64,000 bases of DNA, taken from assembly GCA_037576215.1 (NCBI GenBank), contig JBANDB010000001.1:7316001-7380000 (forward strand). Direction: 5' to 3'. Under the pieces are notes generated by a model. That model saw only the letters and a list, made by a program, of their open reading frames with translations. It ran no database searches and was not told the DNA's origin. Each line of letters begins with the position of its first letter. Within the stretch, counting starts at the first letter, position 1. Made by a program: the position numbers and the translations under genes. Shown here piece after piece: positions 10,077 to 22,706 of the stretch. This DNA is from Armillaria gallica (taxonomy: Eukaryota; Basidiomycota; Agaricomycetes; Agaricales; Physalacriaceae).

Positions 10077-13000
10077 GTTGGAGTTATAGAGTCGGAGTCA
10101 GATAGAGTCGGATGTTTGAACGCTTGTGGAATGGAAATGCAGTGATGGTGTTTTTGAAGGTGAAAGGAAGTTTCTAACTTATATATGAATGGAAGGCAAC
10201 AATTATGACCGATTCGAATCCCTGAAACTTAGATCACAAGGCGCTATTTACGATGATGATAACTAAACGCCGAAATGAATTGTAGAAGGATGCTAGGTCT
10301 GTTGGGTGCCTGGTCGGCACTTGACGTACTTTACATCAGTCTACATCACCTTGATCCGCGATGCTATTTACCGCAACAAATATTCAGCGCTAACGTTCGA
10401 GGAAGCGTCTCAATTTTCACATACACAGTCACTTCCAAGCTGTGTGCACAGCAACTGCAAAAATAGAAACAGGTCCCGGTTCCCTGATCCATCGTTTTGG
10501 TATACCTGGCGCTTCCCTAAACCATCGATACAAGGTTGTCAAGGTATCTATGAAGTGCCAATGGGATCAAAATGGGACACCTAATCGGTGATTTTCGTCC
10601 AACTGCCTTAGCTTATGCACACTCTTAGTCTTTTCCAATTAAAGCCATGTATCTCTGCGATGAATTTGTGATGTTTTCAGTCCTAGTCAGCTTTACGAAT
10701 CGCCTTTGTCAATAAGAGGTTACAGACACATAGGTTGCATAGGTTGGAATAGTATTTTAACTTTTGTGATCGGCCGTACTTCGCACGGAAGTAGCCGTAT
10801 ACGGTGGGCGCACATCACAACTCGCTAGGAAAATGGGGGCTATATTGCAAAGCTACGATACGAACAATAGAAAGCCTCCAAAATATGCCCTATACCACAC
10901 ATCATCGCAGAGGGACCGTATCGCACTTGAGTCTTGACGCCCCGACAGGACAGTGGACATGCCTACCACTGTCGCGTATTGCTACATATCTAGCCAGGGC
11001 CTGATCGCAGGTTCTCGCAGCCTCACAACATTGGTGCTCAGGATGCGTCATACTGTAGACGCATCTCATAGCATCTCAACCACGGTTAGATACCACGGAG
11101 AAAAAGCGCCTAGCAACGGCGGCTTTCATTCAGAATGCAGGCCTGCGACTCAATTTATAAACTATGGCGTATCTTTGCCATGTGTTGGTCGGGAGGGCGA
11201 CTCTTGCATCTCGAAAGAACTTTTTGATTTAGTTCTCTTCATACGACGCTGAAAAGGCCTTTGTACCCCTGAATTACACTGGCTTGAGCTCATTGCCGCT
11301 CATAGAATTCATTACGGACATCACATCGCTTGTCCTACATGATATGAAAGATAACGCAGTTCTGGAAACTTTTGTCGAGATGACTCATTTGTATGACCAC
11401 CGATATCTTTCAGATATTGATACCTTTGATTCTGATCCACAGCAGCAGGAAAACACCGTGCTGGTAGCGAATGAAAGGACATCAATGCTCAGCGTCTACT
11501 GTGAGTCGGAGCTGTGAATAAGGATAGAACTTATTCACAAGGACTGGATATCAGCAAAGACGTGCGCTCGAACATATTTGCCTGTGCATGATGGATGGGA
11601 ATAGAACGGGGATTCCGAAGATACTTGTGAGCCTTCAACATGTGCAGGTTATCCTCTTTCGAACCCAACTGTTTCAGTGCTGTGACCAGAGCCAATGCTC
11701 GCAGACTCCAAATCGGAACGAAATGAACAACATTCCAGTACCGCGTTGGCGAAAGCATCCGCATCAGCCCGGGTATTTCCCTTGCCTCAAATTGGTTGCC
11801 CTTGTAACGACCTGAGGGAGAGAACGGCCAGATGCAAGCAGATCAATCAAAGCAGGTGGCCATCGCAAGCGTGGCAAGTCCGAGTCCTCAAGCATTTTGG
11901 GGGATTCACACTGCATAATATTAGAAAAAGAAAGAATCAGTAGAATGACTAGAGCCCAGACTCCGGAAACCTGACCGTCCAATAAAAGCATGCCATCGAA
12001 GGAGACTTGAGCTCGGAGATACAACCGAATCTATTACTGAAGCTCAGACTGAGAAATTCCACTATGATAGACAAGACCTACAGGGTCAAGGTGGTCGGCT
12101 GGGAGTAGAAACACGCTGGAACCAAAATTCCAATGCGCTTCCCGTAGTTCCGGCTGTCTGGAGAAAGCAATTTTGGACCACGTCGGATATCAGTCTGTCA
12201 GCGGCGGCTGAGGGAGCACGGCCTGACAAATAGTACAGAGAAGGCAGTGATGTTTATCAAGGAACTGGAAGGATGGTGAAAACCTTGCTTTGCATCTACA
12301 CGCTGCTCTTCATGACTGGCACGCTTTCTCCTTTCTGATCGTGTAACCTTCGACTGATATCGTTGGCAGGGTTTAAATGATTTCCAGTCACACGACTCCC
12401 AAGACCTGTATCCCACCTACCCGCGAGATTCCAAAGAGAGCAGTGAGCACAACGCCACTGCTGCAACGACTTGGGATGTCATGCTAATCCAACTTGCCAA
12501 GATGTCCTCAACCGTGTTACGTGCTACCTTTCCTGGTGTTGCCTATTAGATCGGTAGCACGACGACATTTGCCAGCACGCAGATAAAGGCTACCCAAGGA
12601 AAATACCAGAAGACGACTGCTACACGTGCGGGCGGTGTAATGGAGAACATTCCCAATCATGCGAAGGTGCAGGGAATCCTTATTGTATATGTCGTGGTAC
12701 TCTTGATTGTGGCAATGATCCTGGGGCTTGAGAAGCACGAAACTGTCTTCGAGTGAAGACGACGCTGTGGTAGATGATGATAATGTTCGCAGAGGTGCAG
12801 GCTCATCGCAGACACAAGATTCGACAAGCATTAATGAAAAGGCATCGGTCCAGAAAAAGGAGTCGGTAAATGTTTGACAATGTTATTGATTTAATGACTA
12901 GCACATAGCGAACGGGCTGGATTCTGACGAACATAAGGGTCAATTAAGTGTCTTGTACATAACGAAAATGTCGAAATACTAACAAATGCACATGGTAAAG

Positions 13001-16000
13001 ATTGGCATGGCAGCCGTTTGACATTTAAATCAAACGCTGTGAACAACATATTCAATGAGTGAAAAATGTCAATGGTGTAGTCAATGTACCTTGTATTTCA
13101 AGGACGAGCGAACAAATTTCACTTCCAGTCTCTCCTCAAGCTTCATTGCCTGTTGGTTTAAAAAGCTTTGGGAGTCAGGCCCCAGGATATATACCATGTG
13201 AGTAACATATGTGTCCAGAGGTATCGACAACCCAAAAAATGACATCGCACTTAGCTAGACTAGACTCGGCTTTGCTGGGCTTTAATCAAAGATCTCGCAA
13301 GAACCCACGAGGCCCCGCGAGGTGTCCAGCATTATAGTCTCATGGATACTGACCAGTGACATCCCACGCACCTGGCTACCAAAGATACACTCGATGGGGA
13401 CCCGGCCCTTACACCAGAGGGATTTACCATTGTTGATGTTAGAAACAAAATAAACTACGAAAAATAGACATAGCGTCACTTCTTTATTTTGATTTTGCTT
13501 TTAACAATGTTGCACTCTTTGATCCATTTCGAATTTGCGATGTTCCTTCAGTACAAGTCATAAAGGAGCGCATGTACTCACTGGTCAGCGCATCTCAACA
13601 TGCGGTCGTGCTGCAGAGCACGGACCAAGCGTAATGGTCCAGCCTGTGCTGTAGTCAAATGAATGTGATAATTTTTCATATCTATTCCAGTCATTTCCCT
13701 TGCGTTTCACCGATGTGAATTTGTTGCCTGCTAGAGAGTGAAAAACAGACGGCATAGTGGGGACAGGGGATGAAGATAAAGTTCAAGCCCAGTATTAGAG
13801 TGCTGTTGCTATCCGTCTGCCTAGGTTATGGCATCGAAAGGAGAAATAAGTACGTGTAGATGACGTCGAAGTCCCGAAGAGCATTAATGCTCGACGCTCG
13901 TGGTGACGCGAACCGGGTATTATTCGGCCCGGAATGATGTGAAAGCAAAAAGAACCGGTACAGAGCCTAAAGGGGAATACTCGGGGAATCACCAACAAAC
14001 ACAGCCACAAAAAAAAGTTCAGGTTGCAAAGACCGAATCCTGTATACACAGGACTCGGAATCGGCATTCGATTTCGGATGGATTTCTCTCCAGCGTGCGC
14101 CTGTCACTCTCCATAAATATATGGTGATGGAGACAATAGGCTGAGCGCGATAGACATACAAATCTAGACTTCAATCACATCGCTAGCAGGTGCTGATTGC
14201 ACATAGTGCCATATTCATTCCTGCTTCGAGAGTAGATAGAAAGATTCCGTCCCATCTGAGATCATAGATGTGGTTGGTGGCGAAATTCCATTGGCGGTCA
14301 TGCTGCGAGTATATGGTATTTGGCTGTCGAGAGCAATTGCATCCTGATGCCTGAGTTACAGCCTAACCATTGGCGAAAGCGTTGGTAGTATATGACATAG
14401 TAATTCTCACCTTCATCACGAGCGATTTAACAGATGAGTGTCGTCCTGAGAACCAATATCAAACTTCATTGTGAACAAATCAATAGTGCGACGGCAAAGA
14501 TTCCTTGTCCAAATGCCTCCGTGGCCTGTAAGTAAACTTTCGCATTATGTCCAAAGCTTATGACTAGTAGGTAGGTGTAAAGCGCTGGCTCTTGTCGACT
14601 CACCTCAAAAGTCAAACTAACTTTGAATTTCCGGAGACTGAGCCGTGAGTGTTGGATCTAAAATTATGTTTGGAGTGACTTGGTAAAAAAAAACTGCAAA
14701 GCGGGAGCATGGAGACAGGGTCCAGACATCATGTACTCAAACCTCTAGAGAGCTTTAAGAAGTACTGGGAGAGAACTAAGAGAAAACTGACAAATTTCAA
14801 TAGGGCTAAGTGTTCCTGATTACATCATCTTTGACGTTGCTTGGCTACGATCCTCTTATTCACCAATGTCCGCGACGTTATCGTGGGACAAGAAGCCGGA
14901 TTTCCTTCCCATCTATACCGTCTGCTTTCCCAGCCGCTCCTTCACTGCGAATTTACTGCCTATTTAGCTAATGGACATGTGGCATCTTTGACTCCAAAGC
15001 CAGGCAACATTCTTAGAGGGCTGCGGCCCACCCGCAAGCTCCGAAGGCAGGAACTGGTAAAGAGGAAGACGAAGTATTTCTGGGTATTGTGCACGAGTGT
15101 GTTTCAGTCGATTATCCTTCTCAATCGTCGAATTAAAAGATCATATAGTATCAAGCATCGTCGGGAGACTGAACCCACCCATCTACGGACACTGAAGTCA
15201 ATGCTGTGAACGTATATGTCATATCTTAGATCACAGGATGTGAGCCGCTCTGACGAACCGGTTCTTTAGCGACGTCCTCTAACTAAAGCTCGAGCGCTGG
15301 TCGGGATAAGCGTGTCATCGGTATCCTGGCTTCGGGATCTTGTGCAGCAATACTTACCCTCAGAGAAGACAACCTATGTGTGCTACTGGTCTTATTCTTT
15401 GTTACAACCCTGACAGCTGAACAGATCTTTCCGTTCTTTAGGAACCTACACTGGTTATTCATCTGTCTGCACGATTTCTTTTTTCAGTTCTTTTAATCTC
15501 TGGCCCTGCGAACGGATGGAAAATCCCTATCTGCGAACTTCATCTACGGTTTGAAATCCGGCCCGTTAGATACCCTCGACCTCGTCGTGACCCTCAACTA
15601 AAGAACTGACGGTTAAAATCTGGTGATACAGATGCTGGATTCGGATCTTCCATAGTTGACTTGTAATATAACTTGGCGCACTTAGTTTGTCTTGGCGAGG
15701 ACGTCTAATTTCATCGTTTCTGAGCAGACCGTACATCAAGCCCGGTGTTTCGGACCACTTCAGCGTCTCGATTGGTAGATACCGCGCCACGCGAGCGTTG
15801 CAAAATATGCTCGGTACTATTGGCGCAGTGCCTTTGTGATGAGGGTCTCCTGCGGCTAATAAACGCGTCAAAACTTGGTCGAAAACCGTAGCATTTCTAT
15901 AAAAGCTAGTATCTACAGGCAACGTTAACCCCTCATCAGACGCGTATTAAGGTTATGTAGGGTTGATCGATTGCAGGGCCTCGGCAATTTTCATTGATGT

Positions 16001-16545
16001 GGCGCATCGCTTGTCTAACCACATGGTGACGTTCTACATACAAAGACGGGTAGCCTTTGTCCTTTTTGCGACTATAACCTATAGGATACTCGGTGTATCG
16101 ATGCTTCGGAGAAATCTCACATCGTGCATGTGCTTCTCATCTATCCAACTCTGATTCCCCCCCGCACCGTCGCTCCGCTCCACATCCCTAGAGCTTACCC
16201 TCCAGCCCTACTGATTTCTGTTGAGGATTATGGTTTCACAGCCACTGGGCCGACGGCATAGCCGTCTTTTGTTTTACATTATTTTAATTTCCGTATCGAT
16301 CACTACCGCTCCTTGGCTTCGTACCACCGCCACCTACGTATCTGTCACGAATATACGTTCGTTCGAGCCATATCCGTCACATCCTCTGTGCCTGCCGACG
16401 TCTATTCCCAACAGTTTCAAGCCTCTCAACCGAAAATTTCTCTATGACAAGCTTACCTGCTGGTTCGTAATCGCAACTATCCGGCATTTATCCTCTGAAT
16501 ACTTATAAAACGTGCTTCAAACACAGACTGATATCTACCAACAGC
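10077..16545. other. Gene-poor stretch
   Basis: I find no recognisable protein family here. The longest ORFs (14841-15209 plus, 15566-15922 minus, 12517-12831 minus, 11284-11517 plus) are about 77-122 codons, low in domain content and not linked into a convincing spliced model. Minus-strand pieces at 11764-12024 and 12517-12831 contain hydrophobic segments and might be decayed exons of a membrane protein. A TATA-like CTTATAAAA lies at about 16502-16510, just upstream of the pectate lyase start. Confidence 0.45.
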
Positions 16546-18130
16546 ATGCTTTCACTCGCTGTGTTCTCTCTCAGTTCTCACGACTCTTGCGGCTACCTGT
16601 GATGCGTGGACTGGGGGTCTCCCTACCCCGACAGGAACCGTGTCTAACAGCGCCGTCATTGAGGTCGCTGCCGGCAAAACCTTTGATGGTGGCTGGAAGA
16701 AATACGACCGTGGTAGCGGTGCTTGATGAAAGTAGGCCACTATCGACCTTCATTCGTCTTGTTGTTGTACTTACTGGGTCTTCGCAGGGGACAATCAGAA
16801 GGAGGTTAGAACTCTTCGTCTTTTATTGTAACATGCTGAATCGTTATTTCGAATAGACTGGAAGATGCCGGTACGCCTTGGTTCTCCGCTATGCGCCATA
16901 CCGAATTTCACTCAGAACGCTATAGTCTTTTACCTCCATGAGGGCGCAACTCTCCAGAATGTTATCATTGGTGCCAACCAGGCTGAAGGTGTCTGTAAGT
17001 TATCTGTGCGTCGTCTCGTTGCTCCTCTCTAATACGGCCCCTGAAACAGATTGTACCGGTTGTACGTTTTCCTATTTTCTTGAGCTTTGCTCGATCTATT
17101 ACTGAGATCAGACTGTACCTTGAACTTCGTCTGGGTCCGTGCTGCGTGATTTTACTTCTACACCCATTTTCTGATTCGGTGATATAGTTCGAGGATGTGT
17201 GTGGTACGAAACCATCTTTTTACGTGGAAGTAAGTTGGGCACTGATTTTTATTACGCGAATAGAGGATGCCATTACCATTGTATGTTCGCTTCGCTTCAC
17301 ACCACCGCGTCTCGTTCGATCTGTCTGACAACAGAAAAATGACGAGCATGGCGATTACACCGATATCATCGGAGGTGGCGCCTATCATGCTGAGGATAAA
17401 GTCATCCAGCACAATGGTTGTGGGACTGTAAATGTGAGTAACGTAATTCCCTCGCATGTCTTCAGGCTGACCAGATATCCTAAGATCATCAACTTCTACG
17501 TTGAAGGTAGGCGATTAACCTCGTTTGCTTCCTTAGTCTAATACTTAGTTTTTGAATAGACTATGGCAAGGTGATTCGACCACTTTCGTTAATCCATAAT
17601 TCATTCTAACCACGTTGTACAGCTCTACCGATTGTGCAGAAACGTGCGTTGTCTGATTTATGCATCATTTTCTGCGCACTGAGTATGCTCTACAACAAGT
17701 GCAAGTCCCAGTGCTATCGGAACGTCTACATTAAAGGTGTCGTTGCTGTTGATGGTATGGAAAGCCCGCCGTGTGTTTTTATGTGTTCTAATTCCACCCA
17801 GGCGGAACCCTCGCTGGAATCAACTACAACTACGGTGTATGTGCTCCCATCAACAGATATTCCTTGTGTATTTCTGACGTTTCGCTCCATCTCTCTAGGA
17901 TACTGCTACAATTCTCAACTCTTGCTAATGAGTACCCAGCGACCCCTGTTTATACCCTTGAACTGAGGTTCCTTTTAGCGATACCTCGCACCCATGCACG
18001 CTCTACGATGGCTGCAACGACGGGTCAGTTCCACTCGTAGTCTCTCAGCAGCTGACTTATCTTTTTCTACAGCTGCGAGCCCGACTCAGTCATTGGTTAT
18101 TGCGAACGCGAGGGATTCATTTCTGCAAAT
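16546..18130 (+). pseudogene. Pectate lyase, polysaccharide lyase family 3, decayed
   Basis: Small exons spell a PL3 enzyme: [173 protein letters not shown] and IGYCEREGFISAN. PL3 enzymes cleave pectate by beta-elimination outside the cell; the start at 16546 would give a signal peptide (MLSLAVFSL then [12 protein letters not shown]). At least three lesions: a one-base shift inside the signal peptide (about 16573), a lost donor after GSGA where TGA TGA follows (about 16725), and a shift after ILNSC (about 17908). About a dozen introns are implied; the exact 3' end is unclear. Confidence 0.8.
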
Positions 18131-18332
18131 GTTTGTCTCGCCATAGTCAATAGGTCTTACGCCTTTGTTTTTAGTGTATTTGTTTTAAGTCATCAGCGTG
18201 TTCCGAATCACATGACAGCGTTGGGAATATTTAGAAATTTGATCTTAGCGTGGCTCTTGATGTCATCCGGTCAACTCGGAGATGAGCCATTTTATGGATC
18301 CAATGAGATCCGTGCGCGACTTTTTGAATGCG

Positions 18333-18434
18333 TGCGCTCTTTTATGGACCAATCAAATCATGCGCTACTTTGTGGATGAAGTCTCAAATAAGATAAACAA
18401 GCATCAATACTACGACCTCAGAATCCTATATAAG
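18333..18434 (+). promoter_or_regulatory. Core promoter of the Cys-rich peptide gene
   Basis: A TATA box (TATATAAG, 18427-18434) lies about 77 bp before the ATG at 18511, and CCAAT sits at 18349-18353. TGCGCTC at 18333-18339 fits the metal-response-element core TGCRCNC, and two near-matches (TGCGCGA, TGCGCTA) are close by. The TATA and CCAAT calls are direct; a metal-response role is inference from the motif and the gene product. Confidence 0.5.
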
Positions 18435-18510
18435 GCCGACCAACCCAGAGAGAAGTCCTCAGCAAATAGCTACAACTCGAAATATCTACCAACCCCTACC
18501 AACCCAGAAT

Positions 18511-18741
18511 ATGTTCACTGTTCGTCTTATCCCCCTCATCCTTCCTTCTCGTGCTGACCAGCTATACTTTCGCACAGACCACCCAAGTTCCCGTTGCTGA
18601 GGCCTGCGGCGGTGCTTCGTGTACCTGCAGCGCGTGAGTAGTAACACTTCATTGACCGAAAGCAATTTGCTTATTGGATGAATGTCTTTCAGGTGCTCTT
18701 GCACCGCTGGCGCGTGCTCATGCTGCTCCTGCAACAAATAA
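18511..18741 (+). CDS. Small secreted Cys-rich, metallothionein-like peptide
   Basis: Exon 1 ends LVLTSYTFAQ-TTQVPVAEACGGASCTCSA; intron 18634-18692 (GTGAGT..CAG) splits an Ala codon; exon 2 gives CSCTAGACSCCSCNK and stop 18739-18741. From the first Cys, 9 of 25 residues are cysteine, in overlapping C-x-C steps as in fungal metallothioneins, which chelate Cu, Zn or Cd through thiolates. Unusually, a hydrophobic leader precedes this. The ATG at 18511 (MFTVRLIPLILPS) is one base out of frame with the LVLTSY part, so either a base is wrong or missing near 18545 or the copy is broken. The intron, TATA box and dense Cys spacing argue that a real gene is or was here. Confidence 0.6.
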
Positions 18742-19147
18742 AGCGATTCCGTCATGAAGCCTTGCCGTCGGATTATGATAGTTCAGAGTCATAGTATTAC
18801 GAGTGGTGGCGAGATTTAGTTACGTTGAATTGAATCGAAAGTCTTGAATGCCTGACATAACCGACTGTGATGGGATTTTTGATTGAATGCCGTCTCGTAC
18901 CTGAGGCCTGCAGAGTCAGGGCGCAACCCAACGCAGCGATCGACGGTTCGACTTCTGTTCAAGCTAGGAACGGGGTTCACAGGTTATCGTCGAGTAATCT
19001 GATTTCAGGGTGGATGCTAATGTACACGTGCCGACCTTAGATATGACTATTTGGGACCCCCTGGGACCCACAACGTTCCCGAAGGAAACTTGATCGTCAC
19101 TAAATCGATATCTTTAATTCAAGTCACAGATCTTGGGACGGAAATAT
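18742..19147. other. Spacer, nothing recognised
   Basis: Shared 3' region of the Cys-rich peptide gene (plus) and the nucleotidyltransferase gene (minus). No coding signal or repeat seen. Confidence 0.45.
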
Positions 19148-19956
19148 CTACGTACCTGGTAAATATCCCAGTCCAATATGTCGCCACGCCTTCTCGGTAT
19201 CGGGGTACCGCCTGACGAATTCTCGTACGCGCATTTGTCCCTGGTTAACGAAAGACTGTGGTACCCATCCTTCCCGTTTCATCTCCAACCAAGCATTCAA
19301 GTTCGCCTTTCTGGGTGTAGCATATAGGGTAAGGAGTTCGCGAATATCGCGTACATCGGTGGGCTGCTTTGCTCGTTTATGTACAGCCTGGGAATTTCCG
19401 TGATCCATCCATCCCTGCAGTTTCATGAGGAGAAGCAGGATAAAGGGCAGCACAGGAAGCTCCCGTGGCGGAGAGTAACGCTGCTCGAGTTGCCACACGA
19501 CGCTAGATGAAGGGATCGGGGGAATATTCATAGATCCCGGGACAAGAACGTCGACTTTGCAGCAGCGTCTCAGTTCACGGGATACTCTCGAGGATCCAGA
19601 AAGATCGTAGTAGAGAAGTCGGTAATTGGCAGAGGGGTTCCTGGAGGAGATGACGTAGAAGCTCTGGTCGGTCTGAACAAGGAGATCTTTGAGATGCTCT
19701 TGGTCCCATGTCCCACCAATCGGGTTAACAGATGTAATTACGACGTCGACGTCCTATAAGAGTATCTGTGAGGGCAGGATAACTATGTTAGAGCGATAGT
19801 ACACACATTCGGCACCCGAGTAGCCCCATAGCACAAACATGCGACGCTCCCGAAGAAACAACCCTGAATTCCCAGTGATAGAAATGCACTAATCGTGGCA
19901 TGAGCAGTCCTCAGAATTTCCTCTGCTGTCAAGGGTTGAGAACGACTGAGCGGCAT
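19148..19956 (-). CDS. Nucleotidyltransferase-fold protein, basidiomycete family
   Basis: Start ATG at 19956 (MPLSRSQPLTAEEILRTAH), intron 19754-19806, stop at 19150-19148; about 250 residues. Exon 1 ends CFFGSVACLCYGATRVPN and exon 2 opens DVDVVITSVNP, giving the GS-x(n)-DxD signature of the polymerase-beta-like nucleotidyltransferase fold. A third acidic strand follows at CKVDVLVPG. The C-terminal half has a helical LPVLPFILLLLMKLQGWMDH and the basic VRDIRELLTLYATP/KREGWVPQSFV part. I recall many similar uncharacterised basidiomycete proteins; none has a known substrate. By fold they could add nucleotides to protein or RNA, as the related MNT/HEPN and aminoglycoside enzymes do, but that is inference. 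The intron sits exactly before the DxD aspartates. Confidence 0.75.
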
Positions 19957-21155
19957 TGTTTGTGCTCTAAAAGTTGAGAGGCGAAGAAGGCGTCCCGGAG
20001 CAGTGAAGATAAGGACCGCGTTAAGAACGGATTGCCATCAGAAAGCAGTCATTTGAGAACTCCGTGGGAGTAACGCAACCCCCAAGGCGTCTGGCCATTG
20101 AAAGGTGGTCGTTGCGGAAGAGGCGCCCGGCCCGACGAATGCTAATTTCAGCCTGTCGAAGACTTTGGCAAATACCAACATCGTTCACGACACAGCCTTT
20201 CTTACTTCTTACTTCAAATTCAAAACGAATTAAGTATCCCGCCCATTTTGTTATAGGTAGCTGGAGATAATTGTTCCAGCCCATTTTGCCTTGCCCTATG
20301 TTAACGTTATCCAGCCTGCGTGTAGCCGGTCCGATGCTCCGCCCCGCAACCGTCGCACGAGCCTTAGGAAGTTAGATCCAAACTCGTCCAAGAAACGCGT
20401 CATACGGCCTTCTTCTCCCTCACCAGGATGAGTAAATTTGCAGGAAAACGTGTTTTATAATTTATTCACTTGCCTTTCCCGTAAGCGCTACAGTTTTCCG
20501 CTGTCTATCAACCGACTCGAACAAAAAATTCTGGAGCCACGAGTAGGACCGAAATAATAGTTCTGCATTCGGGACACAAACTGTTTGAATAAGGTATGCT
20601 TCATTTCCTCGTCTGCTTTTTTTTATCCAAGTTGCGACACACGGGATTATTTCTAAGACTCCCTAGGACTGATTCTTGTGAAGGTAGCGAATTTCTTCAA
20701 GTCCCACTTCGTCAGGGTGTAATCGTAAATCGGCTGCTCAGTGCCCCGTTTATCAAAATTTAGAATCGCATCAAACTTCTGCCCGTTGCACCGCTATTTG
20801 CCACTCAAGCAACCAAGAACAAAGGATCTGGCCAGGCGAGAAGTTTCCGAGAACAGTTATAGTTGCCAATTGGTATGACAGAAATCAGCCCTGCCGCCAA
20901 TTGTCTTGCAGCTTTACCTTTCCGAGGAAGAGTTACCTCATGACGTTCCAGCCCTCACCATATACAGCTATCCTCAGAAACCAATCCATAATTTAACGAG
21001 GGGAGGGGGGACAAATATAAAAGGGGACAAACCAACCATGCGGCCCTCAACGCCTCCCTCTTTCTCTCCCCCCACAACCTCGAAAGATAATTTCTCTCCG
21101 TTATTATCGCCATCCACTCCGCTGTACCTGCTGTATCCCATACCTCGAGTCCGAC
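19957..21155. other. Divergent intergenic region
   Basis: Promoter space for the nucleotidyltransferase gene (leftward) and the C2H2 gene (rightward). ATATAAAAGG at about 21015-21024, roughly 130 bp before the C2H2 ATG, could be its TATA box. No gene is recognised; the short ORFs overlap on both strands. Confidence 0.45.
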
Positions 21156-22261
21156 ATGCCTGACAAGGTGATCCATGTGTTTCCTCAGCGGAAGACCATG
21201 CTGACGTGCTTGAAGATGTGTACAAAATGTCTCAAGGTCGTGAAGAACCTCAAACGTCATGAACTCACCCATATTCCTTATTCTGAGAGGCGGTGAGTCT
21301 GATATCAGGCGTACGATTTTGATACTTGACTGAATGCCGTTCTAGATTTCGGTGCCCTTGGGCTGGCTGCCCTTTTGCAGCGGCACAGAAAGCTGGACTC
21401 CAGGTTCATATCAACTGTAGACAGTGCGCGCGACTCCTTCGTCTCCCTTTTCACGACTCCCTGACATCCATCTGCAGCACCGGGGAAAAGCCTCATGTCT
21501 GCCCTGAATCCGAGTGCGGGTTTGCTACTGGTGATTCATCAAGATTAACCCGACATCGTAGAGACAAGCACGACTACACTCCAGCCGAAAGGGAAAATCG
21601 GAACAGGAGAGCGGTGAAGGTCGAGGACGTGTCCGGTGACGACGCGCTCAAAAGATATATCATTCTGGGAGGCGCACACGCTGGGCGTATCTCTACGCAA
21701 AGGGTCCGTCCGAGACGACCCCTGGTAAACAAGGGTCAGGAGGAGCTGCCGATCCCCGCTCTGCCGTTCTTATTCCCCAATGCTGCCGCCCCCGCCTACA
21801 CGTCTGTCGCCTACGACCAGCCCCGAGTCCTCGTTAAACATGATCCCATGACCGTGGAGTATCAATTTCCGGCATCTTGGGTCCCGCAGGCACAGGCTCC
21901 TCTCACGCCGGCATGCCATGAAACGTCGATCTTCAAGGGGTTTGATGTCCCTCTTCATAACTACGCGTCAGCTTCGTACACCTGCGACACTATGTATCCG
22001 AGTTCCCAGTACCACCACTCGGCGGTCCCTCGAGTGTTTGTGGGGGCGTCTTATGCAGCGGCGAACCACGGTCCCGGGGGCTGGTCGTGCCCCCAAGTTG
22101 CAGGCTATGTGGATTATGGCTACACCGAAGCTGGGGCGGGCGTCGGTAGTGGTGCCCAGTGGGCTCCAGCCCTTCCGGGGTATGGCGTAGACGCGTCGTT
22201 TGAGTCTCCAGTTGACGGACTGATCGATTCGATGACCAGATGTGATATGTCATCTTACTAG
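21156..22261 (+). CDS. C2H2 zinc-finger transcription factor
   Basis: Start MPDKVIHVFPQRK at 21156; exons 21156-21292, 21346-21423 and 21478-22261; about 332 residues. Fingers: a short CTKCLKVVKNLKRHELTH, then RFRCPWAGCPF...QVHINCRH joined across the second intron, the linker TGEKPH, and CPESECGF...LTRHRRDKH. The donor GTGCGC at 21424 is required to complete the second finger in frame. The rest is low-complexity, rich in Pro, Tyr, Ser and Gly, typical of an activation region, ending GLIDSMTRCDMSSY. It probably binds DNA in the nucleus; target genes cannot be read from sequence. A diverged copy of the last 60 codons and the 3' flank recurs at 24838-25200. Confidence 0.85.
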
Positions 22262-22706
22262 ATGGCTCACTGTATAAGCTCGAGGTTGTACGTACCATTG
22301 TTATATTCCTGTCACTCTCTGTATCGCTTTCCTTGTACGGCTATAGTTGTTGTAGTTTTGTAGTTCTTGTATTGTACCAAAGGACATGAAATCAAATACA
22401 TATTGTTCTGTAAATACCTGATGAGCTCGGCCCTGGGGACGGATAAAGAACAAGGGCAGACAGTTATTACGGTCTTCGGCGTCAATTTCAAGGGCCATGT
22501 AGCCTCGCTGATACTGCCATGTCCCCGAGAGACTAGAGCTGCTCCGGACGCGCTCCCGACGATTGCTTATCGCTAAAACGCTGCACTTGGACCAAATTAC
22601 ACACATGTATGTTTGGCTATATAGACAATTAAATCTTTGAGCTTCTACACTAATTAAATGAGAATGCGTATAATACAGTTCGTGTGCACGACAAGTCTAT
22701 CTATGA
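22262..22706. other. 3' flank of the C2H2 gene, duplicated at 25016-25210
   Basis: The sequence from the C2H2 stop to about 22500 (GTACGTACCATTGTT, TTGTAGTTCTTGTATTGTA and following) recurs after the partial C2H2 copy at 25.0 kb. No gene is recognised between it and the stop of the convergent quinone reductase gene. Confidence 0.6.

Noticed and set aside
11531..12831. Chain of minus-strand ORFs with hydrophobic parts, considered as a membrane protein gene
   Set aside because: I could not find splice sites that join them in frame nor any family signature.
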